Assembly (NCBI GenBank): GCA_036557785.1
Contig: DATBGZ010000066.1
Location: 1-64,000 of the forward strand
Source of the DNA: DATBGZ01 sp036557785
Lineage (GTDB): Bacteria > Actinomycetota > Actinomycetes > Mycobacteriales > Micromonosporaceae
Length of the DNA stretch: 64,000 bases
Direction of reading: 5' to 3'
A model generated the notes under the pieces. It was not told the DNA's origin. It searched no databases and worked only from the letters and a program-made list of their open reading frames with translations. The translations under genes were made by a program, and so were the position numbers. Shown piece after piece: positions 17,533-26,038 of this stretch (position 1 is the stretch's first letter; each line of letters opens with the position of its first letter).

Positions 17533-18650
17533 TGTCGCTGACCTGGCCGTGGGCACTGACCGCACTGCTCGCCTTTCCGCTCCTGCTGGGCTTTCGATGG
17601 TGGCTGCGTCGCCGGCGGCGCCGCGATGCCGTGCGGGTGTCCAGCCTGACCCTCATCCGCGCCGCGCTGCCGGGTCCCACCTCGTGGCGACGCCGGATCC
17701 CGTTGTGGCTGCTCGCTGGTGCGCTGCTCATCCTCGGCGTCGGCGCCGCACGGCCCACGGCCTCGGTGGTCACGCCGTCCGACGACTCGGCGATCCTGCT
17801 CGCCATGGACATGTCCGGCTCGATGTGCTCCACCGACGTGCCACCCAACCGGCTCACCGCCGCGCAGAACGCGGCCCGCGACTTCATCAAGGCACAACCC
17901 GCCGGTACGAAGATCGGCATCGTCGGCTTCGCGGGCCACGCCACCGTGCTGGTGGAGCCCACCGCCGACCGGCAGGCGCTGCTCGACGCGATCGCGAACC
18001 TCCGCACCTCCCGGGGTACCGCGATCGGCCTGGGCATCCTCGCGGCCCTCGACGCGATCGCCGACATCAATCCCGACGTCGCGCACAGCGGCGTCGAGGA
18101 GGGGGCGAACGGCGCGGCCAGCAACTACCAGCCCGACACGATCGTCGTGCTCACCGACGGCGCCAACACCCAGGGCGTACCGCCGGTCACCGCGGCACAC
18201 GAGGCCGCGGCCCGCGGCGTGCGGGTCTACACGATCGGCTTCGGCACGGCGGACCCGGGGCCGCTGGCCTGTTCCTCCGACCAGATCAGCGGAGACCCGT
18301 TCGGCGGGCGCGGCTTCGGCGGGGGCGGCGGGTTCGGTCGGGGCGGGTTCGGTGGTGGCGGTGCCGGGATCTTCCTGGACATCGACGAGCAGGGGCTCAC
18401 GCAGGTTGCGGACATCACCGGTGGTGAGTACTTCCAGGCCCAGGACGCGAAGCAGTTGGACGACGCCCTGCTGGGCCTGCCGAGTCACATCGTCCTGGCT
18501 CGGCACAATACGGAGCTCACCGTCTGGTTCGCCCTTGCCGGCGCCCTGCTGGTCACCACGGCGCTCGGTCTGTCGCTGTGGTGGCAGCGCCGGCCTGTCA
18601 CACGTGCGTCGATGCCGGCGACCCCGTCGATTCCGGCTTGGCCGAGCTGA
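17529..18650 (+). CDS. VWA-domain membrane protein (BatB-like) with Gly-rich insertion
   Basis: A 373-residue paralogue of the preceding gene: N-terminal TM helices (about 8-25 and 58-75), a VWA domain with MIDAS DMSGSM at Asp94 and LTDGAN, and a C-terminal TM at about 330-350. Between beta strands near residues 258-280 there is a Gly/Phe/Arg-rich insertion, almost all glycine in places, that ordinary BatB proteins lack; it may be a flexible surface loop. Last gene of the operon. Confidence 0.9.
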   Translation: MMSLTWPWALTALLAFPLLLGFRWWLRRRRRRDAVRVSSLTLIRAALPGPTSWRRRIPLWLLAGALLILGVGAARPTASVVTPSDDSAILLAMDMSGSMCSTDVPPNRLTAAQNAARDFIKAQPAGTKIGIVGFAGHATVLVEPTADRQALLDAIANLRTSRGTAIGLGILAALDAIADINPDVAHSGVEEGANGAASNYQPDTIVVLTDGANTQGVPPVTAAHEAAARGVRVYTIGFGTADPGPLACSSDQISGDPFGGRGFGGGGGFGRGGFGGGGAGIFLDIDEQGLTQVADITGGEYFQAQDAKQLDDALLGLPSHIVLARHNTELTVWFALAGALLVTTALGLSLWWQRRPVTRASMPATPSIPAWPS

Positions 18651-18691
18651 CGGTGTCCTTGGGCGCCTAAAGCCAACGAATGTAGCTGGCA

Positions 18692-19624
18692 CTAGGCACT
18701 GGGCATCGATCCTGACCACCTGGCGTCAAAGTTTCCCGCGGACTCCAATAGTTGTGGATCAGGCCCAAGCGAGATGCACCAGGCAAGTGTCACGTGCGAT
18801 GGATCCGATGGATGAAGGTACAGGATCCCGAGCGTCACTCGCCCAGTCGACTCGACGATCAGTGCATGCAGCTCGTACCAGCCGTCTGCCCCGCACACCC
18901 TCGTGCAGTCAATCTGCGCAAAGACCAGGAGCTTTGCGAAGGCCCCGCCGAACACGATCCGGCCCGGCGACGCTCCATCGAGCTGCAGCGCTGAGCCATT
19001 GATGTGAAAGTTGCCCACCAACGGCGCCTTCGGCGCGTCCACAGCCGGGAATCTCACGCGGGTCTGGACTCCGGAAGTCCCGTGGGTGCAACCGCCGGCG
19101 GCACCCACAGTCCGCAGCCCGGCGCCGTCCGGCGCCACAGAGACAAGCGCGGTGACGGCGTCCCCCTGGCAATAGGCCCAGAATACGTATATGCCGTGAG
19201 CATCCACGGCGAGCGTCTCATAGATAGTTTGGCCGATCGCCGGAAACGGCTGTTCGAAGAGCGCGACCGCCTGGAGAACCCGACCGTGATAATTTACCGT
19301 CCCGACATTGTGGGCCAGGTTCATCACTATCTTTGTGTCGTCCGACCCCGCTCGAACGGTCACGTCGAAGGGCGTCTGGATCGTGCCATCGGTGGCGGCA
19401 ATGGTGAGCCGATCCGACGGTTGCGTCGGTATGGGCCCAGATGGCACGCCCGTGGTCGGGGCACCAGTGCCGGGCGTGCGAACTGCCGGGGGTTGTTGCG
19501 CCACGCCGCCGCAACCGGCGACCAGCAGTATCGCCAGCGGGCCGCAGACTGCGAGGCAGATGCGCACGAGCGTACGGCGAGGTGAAGGAATCGCTCTGTA
19601 CCCAGCCACAGACTCCTCCACCAT
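18692..19624 (-). CDS. Lipoprotein of unknown function, lower GC
   Basis: A 310-residue probable lipoprotein. A basic N-terminus and hydrophobic stretch end in the lipobox LLVAGCGG (Cys near residue 38), then a Pro/Thr linker and a beta-rich domain of about 220 residues with paired cysteines (WAYCQGD, GGCTHG, DCTRVCGAD, AWCISLG). I do not recognise the domain. The reading frame is visibly less GC-rich than its neighbours (stretches such as GATAATTTACCG and AATACGTATATG), suggesting recent acquisition. It stands alone between the VWA operon and the xylose locus. Confidence 0.72.
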   Translation of the reverse strand: MVEESVAGYRAIPSPRRTLVRICLAVCGPLAILLVAGCGGVAQQPPAVRTPGTGAPTTGVPSGPIPTQPSDRLTIAATDGTIQTPFDVTVRAGSDDTKIVMNLAHNVGTVNYHGRVLQAVALFEQPFPAIGQTIYETLAVDAHGIYVFWAYCQGDAVTALVSVAPDGAGLRTVGAAGGCTHGTSGVQTRVRFPAVDAPKAPLVGNFHINGSALQLDGASPGRIVFGGAFAKLLVFAQIDCTRVCGADGWYELHALIVESTGRVTLGILYLHPSDPSHVTLAWCISLGPDPQLLESAGNFDARWSGSMPSA

Positions 19625-19709
19625 TTGCGGGCGCGGTCGAAACGTCGCGTCAGATGTTGCAGTTCACAACCGTACCGGCGACGTCAATATCCGCGGCACA
19701 TGGCAGGCG

Positions 19710-20975
19710 TCACGTATCGACATCGGCCGAGAGGTGGCTGAGCCACGTGGCGGGGGACTCGCGGATCGCGCGAACCACGGAACCGGCAGCGCCGACGACG
19801 GTCGCGGTCGTCCCGAGCGCCGCCGCTCGTACCGTGACCGGTGCCCACGCCGCGGTGACGGTACGGGCGGTCAACTCGCGGGAGACCGCCGGTGCCAGCC
19901 ACGGCGTGAGCGGGGCGAAGATGCCGCCGAGCACGACGGTGTCGACATCGACGAGGTTCACCACGTCGGCGGCGGCGATGCCCAGCGCGGTCCCGGCGTC
20001 GGCGAGCGCCCGCAACACCGCCGCATCGCCTGCGCCGGCGAGCTCTCGCAGCCGTTCGACGGGCGGCACATCCTCCACTGTGGACAAAAGTCCGGCGGCA
20101 CGGAGCAGCGCCTCCTGGTTCGTGTACGCCTCCAGGCAGCCACGGGCACCGCAGCGGCAGCGGGGACCATCGGGGCTGATCGTGACGTGGCCGAGCTCCC
20201 CGCCGTACCCGCGCGGCCCACGCAGCAGCCGGCCCTGGAGCACGAGCCCGGCGCCGACCCCGATCTCGCCCGAGATGTGGACGAAGCTGGGCGACGGGTC
20301 GGAGTGTGCGTGCAGTTCGGCGAGCGCGGCGAGGTTCGCCTCGTTCTCGACGGTCAACGCGAGCGCGTCAGAGCCCTCGCCGTGAAGACCCGGGGCGTCG
20401 CGCAGAGTGGTCCCGACGTCCACGTTGTGCCAGTCGAGGTTGGGCGCGACGCGGACCATACCGTCGCCGTTGACGAGTCCTGGCACGCCCACGACGATCC
20501 CGGCCACCCGTAGGCCATCACGGGTCGCCGCCTCCCGTACCCGGGCCGCGAGCCCGGCGAGGTCGGCGAGCACCCGGGTCGGTCGACGGCCTCGCTGGTC
20601 GCGACGCTGGACCTGCAGCACGCGCGTGGCGCCGGTGAGATCGAGCGCGCAGGCCGCCAGATAGTCCACATTGATCTCGAGCCCGAGGCCGGCCGGACCG
20701 GTCGTCGCCAGGGCCAGCCCGGTGGCCGGCCGCCCCGCCCCTGGATGTTGGCGAGACGGTTCACCCCGCCGCCGAAGGTGCAGTGAGCCCGCCGGTACGG
20801 CCGACACCAGGCCGCCGGCCATGAGCTCGTCCACCAGCCCCGAGACGGTGGCCCGGGTAAGGCCGGTCCTGGCCGCCAGGTCGGCTCGGGTGATCGCTCC
20901 GTCCGCGCCGATGTGGCGCAGCACCAGGGCGAGGTTGGCCTCCCGCAGGCTGCGCTGCCGAACGGCGGACGTCAT
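19710..20975 (-). CDS. xylR: ROK-family transcriptional repressor of the xylose locus (XylR-like)
   Basis: A 421-residue ROK regulator. The N-terminal winged helix has its recognition helix in ARTGLTRATVSGLVDEL (about 38-54). The sugar-kinase-like C-terminal domain has ENEANLAAL, GEIGVGAGLV, and the ROK zinc motif CRCGARGCLE. It is divergent from xylA with 93 bp between them, the standard arrangement for a xylose-responsive repressor of xylAB; xylose as the inducer is inferred from that context. I chose the ATG at 20975 (MTSAVRQRSLREANL) because the longer start at 21014 would run through the divergent promoter. Confidence 0.88.
   Translation of the reverse strand: MTSAVRQRSLREANLALVLRHIGADGAITRADLAARTGLTRATVSGLVDELMAGGLVSAVPAGSLHLRRRGEPSRQHPGAGRPATGLALATTGPAGLGLEINVDYLAACALDLTGATRVLQVQRRDQRGRRPTRVLADLAGLAARVREAATRDGLRVAGIVVGVPGLVNGDGMVRVAPNLDWHNVDVGTTLRDAPGLHGEGSDALALTVENEANLAALAELHAHSDPSPSFVHISGEIGVGAGLVLQGRLLRGPRGYGGELGHVTISPDGPRCRCGARGCLEAYTNQEALLRAAGLLSTVEDVPPVERLRELAGAGDAAVLRALADAGTALGIAAADVVNLVDVDTVVLGGIFAPLTPWLAPAVSRELTARTVTAAWAPVTVRAAALGTTATVVGAAGSVVRAIRESPATWLSHLSADVDT
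20074..20084. repeat. Iterated palindrome TCCACTGTGGA, exact copy 4
   Basis: Exact copy inside the ROK repressor gene. Confidence 0.7.
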
Positions 20976-21001
20976 AGCGGCTCCGACAGGTCGAGGTGCC
21001 C

Positions 21002-21030
21002 TTGACAGTGGCACACGCTGGAAATATGTT
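21002..21030 (+). promoter_or_regulatory. Probable sigma-70-type promoter of xylAB
   Basis: TTGACA (21002-21007), a 17-bp spacer and TATGTT (21025-21030) make a near-consensus housekeeping promoter pointing toward xylA, with transcription expected to begin near 21037. Consensus -35 elements are uncommon in such GC-rich DNA. Confidence 0.65.
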
Positions 21031-21035
21031 CACCG

Positions 21036-21060
21036 GGTATACAAAATACCTCCCGGGAGG
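21036..21060. promoter_or_regulatory. Candidate ROK operator and ribosome-binding palindrome before xylA
   Basis: GGTAT-ACAAA-ATACC (21036-21050) is a perfect inverted repeat placed at the expected transcription start, where repressor binding would block initiation. It abuts a second perfect palindrome CCTCCCGGGAGG (21049-21060) whose right half is the Shine-Dalgarno sequence of xylA. The second palindrome could fold in the mRNA and mask the ribosome-binding site. Assignment to the ROK repressor is inference from position. Confidence 0.5.
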
Positions 21061-21068
21061 GGACGGCC

Positions 21069-22262
21069 ATGAGCGACCTTGTGCCCACGAAGGAAGACAA
21101 GTTCTCGTTCGGCCTGTGGACGGTGGGCTGGCAGGCGCGCGACCCGTTCGGCGACCCGACCCGCCGGGCGCTCGAACCGGCCGAGATCGTCCACGAGCTC
21201 GCGGCCCGGGGCGCGTACGGAGTGGACTTCCACGACGACGACGTGTTCCCGTTCGGCTCGGACGACGCCACCCGCGCCGATCACATCGCGCGGTTCCGCA
21301 AGTCCCTCGACGAGACCGGCCTGGTGGTGCCGATGGTCACCACCAACCTGTTCAGCCACCCGATCTTCAAGGACGGCGCGTTCACGAGCAACGACCGCCG
21401 CGTGCGCCGGTTCGCGCTGCGCAAGGTCCTGCGCAACCTCGACTTCGCCGCCGAGTTGGGCGCGAAGACGTACGTCTTCTGGGGCGGCCGGGAAGGCGCC
21501 GAGTACGACCTCGCCAAGGACGTGCGGGCGGCACTCGACCGCTACCGCGAAGCCATCGACACCCTTGCCCAGTACGTGAAGGACCAGGGGTACGGCATCC
21601 GGTTCGCGCTCGAGCCCAAGCCCAATGAGCCGCGCGGCGACATCCTGCTGCCCACCATCGGGCACGCCCTCGGGTTCATCTCGACGCTGCAGCACCACGA
21701 CATCGTGGGGCTCAACCCCGAGGTGGGCCACGAGCAGATGGCCGGGCTCAACTTCGTCCATGGCATCTCCCAAGCCCTCTGGCACGGCAAGCTGTTCCAT
21801 ATCGACCTCAATGGACAGCGCAGCATCAAGTACGACCAGGACCTGGTCTTCGGCCACGGCGACCTGCTCAACGCGTTTGCGCTTGTCGATCTGCTCGAGT
21901 TCGGCGGACCGGGCGGTGGCCGTGCCTACGACGGGCCCCGCCACTTCGACTACAAGCCCTCGCGGACCGAGGATCTCGCCGGGGTCTGGGACTCGGCGAC
22001 GGCGAATATCCGCAGCTACCTCATCCTCAAGGAGCGGGCCAAGGCCTTCCGGGCCGACCCGCGGGTCGCCGAGGCGCTCGCCTACAGCGGCGTGGCCGAC
22101 CTGCGTACGCCGACCCTGGCGCAGGGCGAGAGCGTCGCCGATCTGCTCGCGGACAAGACCGCCTTCGAGGACCTCGACATCGAGCAGGTCTCCTCGCGCG
22201 GCTTCGGGTTCGTACGGCTGAACCAGCTCGCGCTCGAGCACCTCGCCGCCGCCTCCGCCTAG
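21069..22262 (+). CDS. xylA: Xylose isomerase
   Basis: A 397-residue class I xylose isomerase converting D-xylose to D-xylulose. Catalytic His55 and Asp58 lie in VDFHDDD, the metal-binding residues in EPKPNEPRGD, NPEVGHEQM and HIDLNGQ. Length and N-terminus match the actinobacterial (Streptomyces/Actinoplanes) glucose-isomerase type. The Shine-Dalgarno sequence is GGGAGG, 8 bp before the ATG. xylB starts 4 bp after its stop, so the two form an operon under the divergent ROK repressor. Confidence 0.96.
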   Translation: MSDLVPTKEDKFSFGLWTVGWQARDPFGDPTRRALEPAEIVHELAARGAYGVDFHDDDVFPFGSDDATRADHIARFRKSLDETGLVVPMVTTNLFSHPIFKDGAFTSNDRRVRRFALRKVLRNLDFAAELGAKTYVFWGGREGAEYDLAKDVRAALDRYREAIDTLAQYVKDQGYGIRFALEPKPNEPRGDILLPTIGHALGFISTLQHHDIVGLNPEVGHEQMAGLNFVHGISQALWHGKLFHIDLNGQRSIKYDQDLVFGHGDLLNAFALVDLLEFGGPGGGRAYDGPRHFDYKPSRTEDLAGVWDSATANIRSYLILKERAKAFRADPRVAEALAYSGVADLRTPTLAQGESVADLLADKTAFEDLDIEQVSSRGFGFVRLNQLALEHLAAASA

Positions 22263-22265
22263 GAC

Positions 22266-23687
22266 ATGCCACGCGTTGCCGGGGTGGACTCCTCCACCCA
22301 GTCGTGCAAGGTCGTGATCCGCGAGGCCACGACCGGCGAGTTGGTACGCAGCGGACGCGCAGCGCATCCCGACGGCACCGAGGTGCACCCGGACGCGTGG
22401 TGGGACGCCCTGGGCGTGGCGGTACGCGACGCCGGTGGCCTGGACGACGTCGACGCGATAGCGGTCGGTGCCCAGCAACACGGCATGGTCTGCCTGGACG
22501 AGCAGGGGCAGGTCGTACGGCCGGCATTGCTGTGGAACGACACGCGCTCCGCGACCGCGGCCGATGACCTGGTCAAGGAGCTCGGCGCGCAGGCGTGGGC
22601 CGATGGCGTGGGCAGCGTGCCCGTCGCGTCGTTCACCGTCAGCAAGCTGCGCTGGCTCGCCGACCACGAGCCGGCCAGTGTCGGCCGTACGGCCGCGGTC
22701 TGCCTCCCGCACGACTGGCTGACCTGGCGGCTGCGGGGCGGCACCGACGTGGCCCAACTCGTGACCGACCGCAGCGACGCCAGTGGCACCGGTTACTGGT
22801 CGCCCGCGACCGGGCAGTACCGCACCGACCTGCTCGAGCGTGCCCTCGGCACGGTGCCGGTCCTGCCCACAGTGCTCGGTCCGTCGACCAGCGCCGGCGT
22901 CACCGCCGAGATCCCCGGCGTCACCCGCGCCGGTGTCCACATCGGACCGGGCGCGGGTGACAACGCCGCGGCGGGGCTCGGTCTCGGCGCGGTGGAGGGC
23001 GACGTGGTGGTCTCGATCGGCACCTCCGGCACGGTCTTCGCGGTCAGCGCCACTCCCACGGCCGACCCCACCGGCATCGTCGCCGGGTTCGCCGACGCCT
23101 CGGGCCGTTATCTGCCGTTGGTCTGCACGCTCAACGCGGCCCGGGTACTCGATGCCGCCGCGGCGATCCTCGGGGTCGACCACGAGCGCCTGGCGAGCCT
23201 GGCGTTGCAGGCACCGGCTGGTGCGGAGGGGCTCGTCCTCGTGCCGTATCTGGAGGGGGAGCGGACCCCGAACAAGCCGAACGCCACCGGCGCCCTGCAC
23301 GGCCTGCGGCTGGCCACGGCAACACCGACGCACCTGGCCCGGGCCGCCGTCGAGGGACTGCTCTGCGCCCTGGCCGATGGTCTGGACGCGCTGGTCGCCG
23401 AGGGCGTGGCGGTGCGCCGCGTGGTGCTCGTCGGCGGTGGTGCCCGGTCCGAGGCGGTGCGACAGATCGCGCCGGCCGTCTTCGGCCTGCCCGTGGTCGT
23501 GCCGCCGGAGGGAGAGTCGGTGGCCGACGGCGCGGCCCGTCAGGCGGCCTGGGTCGCACTCGGCGGCGACGACCCTCCAGAGTGGACACAGGGGCAGACC
23601 CGGACTTACGAGGCCGCCGCAACCCCGGCCGTACGGGAGGCCTACGCCGGTGCCCGGGACCTGGTGACCGACCGACCGGATATCTGA
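22266..23687 (+). CDS. xylB: Xylulokinase
   Basis: A 473-residue FGGY-family kinase phosphorylating D-xylulose to xylulose 5-phosphate. The first actin-like domain begins AGVDSSTQSCKVVI and has the substrate loop GAQQHGMV (about residues 70-77); the second contains SIGTSGTVFA and the FGGY signature region near VVLVGGGARSEAVRQ. It is directly downstream of xylA. The product is also the substrate of the phosphoketolase encoded 14 kb to the right, so xylose could be channelled into acetyl phosphate. Confidence 0.94.
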   Translation: MPRVAGVDSSTQSCKVVIREATTGELVRSGRAAHPDGTEVHPDAWWDALGVAVRDAGGLDDVDAIAVGAQQHGMVCLDEQGQVVRPALLWNDTRSATAADDLVKELGAQAWADGVGSVPVASFTVSKLRWLADHEPASVGRTAAVCLPHDWLTWRLRGGTDVAQLVTDRSDASGTGYWSPATGQYRTDLLERALGTVPVLPTVLGPSTSAGVTAEIPGVTRAGVHIGPGAGDNAAAGLGLGAVEGDVVVSIGTSGTVFAVSATPTADPTGIVAGFADASGRYLPLVCTLNAARVLDAAAAILGVDHERLASLALQAPAGAEGLVLVPYLEGERTPNKPNATGALHGLRLATATPTHLARAAVEGLLCALADGLDALVAEGVAVRRVVLVGGGARSEAVRQIAPAVFGLPVVVPPEGESVADGAARQAAWVALGGDDPPEWTQGQTRTYEAAATPAVREAYAGARDLVTDRPDI

Positions 23688-23761
23688 GCGCGCAACCGCT
23701 CACGCGGCTGACGTCCGGCGTATCGGCCCCGCGAGCAGGCGCGCGCCCTACCCTGTGGGGA

Positions 23762-25981
23762 GTGGCGCGGGTCAGGTTCTGGTACGCGGTCGTGATGCTG
23801 CTGCTCGTCAGCGGGTACTTCCTCCTGCCCAGCGTGCGCACCATATTCGACCCGGCCATCGGTGTGGTTGCCGTCGCCGCGATCGAGTACGGCATCCGCG
23901 AGCTGCGGCCGCAGCGCAGGGGCGCCTGGCGATGCCTGCAGGTTGCCCTGGTGCTGCTCATGATCGGGGACACCATCTTCGACGTGCTCGACGCCAGATC
24001 CCCGGAGCCGGTCCCGTTTCCGGCGGTGCCCGACGCGTTCTACCTCGCCGCTTACCTGCCGCTGACCGTGGGTCTGTTCTGGCTCGGCCGCCCCACGCTG
24101 CCGTACCGCGACGAGACCTCGCTGATCGACGCGGTCAGCGTCACGCTCGCGGGCTCGCTCATCGTGTGGATCGCTCTCGTGCGGCCGGGCATCGACGCCC
24201 AACACTTGCAGTTCCAGGCCCGGCTCGTCGCGGTCGCCAGCTGGGTGGGGTACATCGCGGTGTTCTCCGCGTCGGTACGGGTGATGCTGGCGTGGCGCCG
24301 CAACATGGCTGTGATGCTCCTGGGCATCGCCGTGGTCGCCTTCCTCGTCGCGGACATCTTCTACGGCAGGGCCCTGATCCACGGCAACGTGGGGATCAAC
24401 GGACCAGTGGATCTCGGGTACTTCTTCTTCACCACGTTTGCCGGAGCCGCGGCACTCACCCCGTCGATGCGCCATCTCGCCACGTCCGCCCACGCGCGCC
24501 ACAACCTGAGCCCGTGGCGGCTGACGCTGATCGCGGCCGGGCTGCTGGTCGCTCCGACGGCCCTGCTCGTCGAGTCGACCCATGGGCCGGTCACCACCGG
24601 GGTGGCGATCGCGATCGTCTCGGCTCTGGTGAGCATCCTGATGCTGATCCGGCTGACGATGACGGGACGTGCCTACCAGCGCCGGGCGGCCCGTGAGCAC
24701 GCCGCCCGGGTGGCGTCCCAGGCGATGGTGGCCGCCACCACCCGCGACGAGGTGGTCCAAGGCACGAGGAGAGCGCTGCGCTCGGTGCTGCCGAGTCGTG
24801 GCGTCGTCGGGGTCGAGCTGGTCCGGCCGTACCGGCAGCCGCCCGTGCCCGTCCCGAGTGGTCCGGGGCCACCGAGCAACATCGGCCAGCTCACCGTGCC
24901 ATTGATCGGGTCGGATGCGGCGCTCACCTTCACCGCGCCGGCCCACGAGCTTGCAGAGCTCGCCGAGCTGCTCGCGTCGCTCGCCGACCAGGCCGCCCTC
25001 GCCCTGCAACGCATCGACCTGATCGAGGAGGCCCGGGCCGAGGAGCGGGAGCGCTACTTTCGCACGCTCGTGCTCACCAGCACCGATGTGACCCTTATCA
25101 GCCGTGACGGCCGCATCGAGTACGCCACCCCGTCCGCGCAGGCGATGTTCGGTCGCGACATCGTCGGGCAGCGGCTCGAGGACGTGGTCCGTCCCACCCC
25201 GGAGGCCGAAGCGAAGCCAGCTCCGGGCGCCCTCGCGCCAAGTCCACAGTGGTCGGACGTGGTCGAGGGTGCCGAGGGGATGATCGACCGGGGCGACGGG
25301 CCGGCGACGGTCCTGCTGCATCGCCGTGACCTGACCGATGACCCGACGGTGCGCGGGGTGGTCACGACGCTGCGGGACATCACGGAGGAACGCGCGCTCA
25401 AGCGGGATCTCGCCTACCGGGCCAGCCACGACGAGCTGACCGGGCTCGCCAATGCCCGGGCCTGGGGCGAGACGATGACGAGCGAGGGCGAGCGGCGGGG
25501 CGAACCGGGCGACGGGATGGGCGTCATCTTCATCGACCTCGATAATTTTAAGCAGATCAATGACACCTACGGCCACCCGGTCGGGGACCTGGTGCTCGCC
25601 GATGTAGCGCGGCGCATCGCATCCGTCCTGCGCGCTGAGGACCTCGCGGCCCGGGTCGGTGGCGACGAGTTCGCGGTGCTGCTGCGCGGGCTCACCGATG
25701 TCGAGGACGCTCGGGGCGTGGCAGAGCGCCTCGCCGAGACCCTGGCCCGGCCCGCCCTGGTCGACTCGATATCGGTGGAGTGCAAGGCGAGCATCGGCCT
25801 GTCCTACACCGAGGGCAAGGAGCGGGTCCGGGCCCTGGTGCTCCAGGCCGACACCGCCCTGTACGCGGCCAAGGAGCAGGGCAAGGGGCGCTGGACCCAG
25901 TACAACCCCGTCCAGTGGGCACCGCCGCGCAAGCAGGTGGCCGGCGCCGCCGGCGCACGGGACGCCCCAGCCGAGGCCTGA
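23762..25981 (+). CDS. Membrane-bound diguanylate cyclase with PAS domain
   Basis: A 739-residue protein predicted to make cyclic di-GMP. About nine TM helices fill residues 5-300, then a linker with GAF-like remnants (about 320-430), a PAS domain (about 437-545) and a C-terminal GGDEF domain. The active site reads ARVGGDEFAVLL, and RAED five residues before it is an intact inhibitory I-site, so product feedback is likely. The GTG at 23762 (VARVRFWYAVVM) is preferred, because earlier starts overlap xylB. It is orphaned between sugar genes. Confidence 0.87.
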   Translation: MARVRFWYAVVMLLLVSGYFLLPSVRTIFDPAIGVVAVAAIEYGIRELRPQRRGAWRCLQVALVLLMIGDTIFDVLDARSPEPVPFPAVPDAFYLAAYLPLTVGLFWLGRPTLPYRDETSLIDAVSVTLAGSLIVWIALVRPGIDAQHLQFQARLVAVASWVGYIAVFSASVRVMLAWRRNMAVMLLGIAVVAFLVADIFYGRALIHGNVGINGPVDLGYFFFTTFAGAAALTPSMRHLATSAHARHNLSPWRLTLIAAGLLVAPTALLVESTHGPVTTGVAIAIVSALVSILMLIRLTMTGRAYQRRAAREHAARVASQAMVAATTRDEVVQGTRRALRSVLPSRGVVGVELVRPYRQPPVPVPSGPGPPSNIGQLTVPLIGSDAALTFTAPAHELAELAELLASLADQAALALQRIDLIEEARAEERERYFRTLVLTSTDVTLISRDGRIEYATPSAQAMFGRDIVGQRLEDVVRPTPEAEAKPAPGALAPSPQWSDVVEGAEGMIDRGDGPATVLLHRRDLTDDPTVRGVVTTLRDITEERALKRDLAYRASHDELTGLANARAWGETMTSEGERRGEPGDGMGVIFIDLDNFKQINDTYGHPVGDLVLADVARRIASVLRAEDLAARVGGDEFAVLLRGLTDVEDARGVAERLAETLARPALVDSISVECKASIGLSYTEGKERVRALVLQADTALYAAKEQGKGRWTQYNPVQWAPPRKQVAGAAGARDAPAEA
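25253..25263. repeat. One-mismatch copy of the iterated palindrome
   Basis: TCCACAGTGGT, one base from the consensus, within the diguanylate cyclase gene. Other one-mismatch copies lie at 4218, 16915, 23576, 32126, 38732, 40164, 57398, 59013 and 63122 (start coordinates). Confidence 0.5.
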
Positions 25982-26004
25982 CCCGGGCTCGGGCGCCGGA
26001 GGGC

Positions 26005-26017
26005 TTACCATGGGTAA
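26005..26017. promoter_or_regulatory. Candidate operator before the GH1 gene
   Basis: TTACC-ATG-GGTAA is a perfect inverted repeat located 22 bp before the glucosidase start codon, in a 57-bp gap. Its position suits a repressor site for the glucosidase/transporter pair. No local regulator gene is adjacent, so the binding protein is unknown. Confidence 0.4.
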
Positions 26018-26038
26018 CCCTTGCCCGCTGGAGATCAC

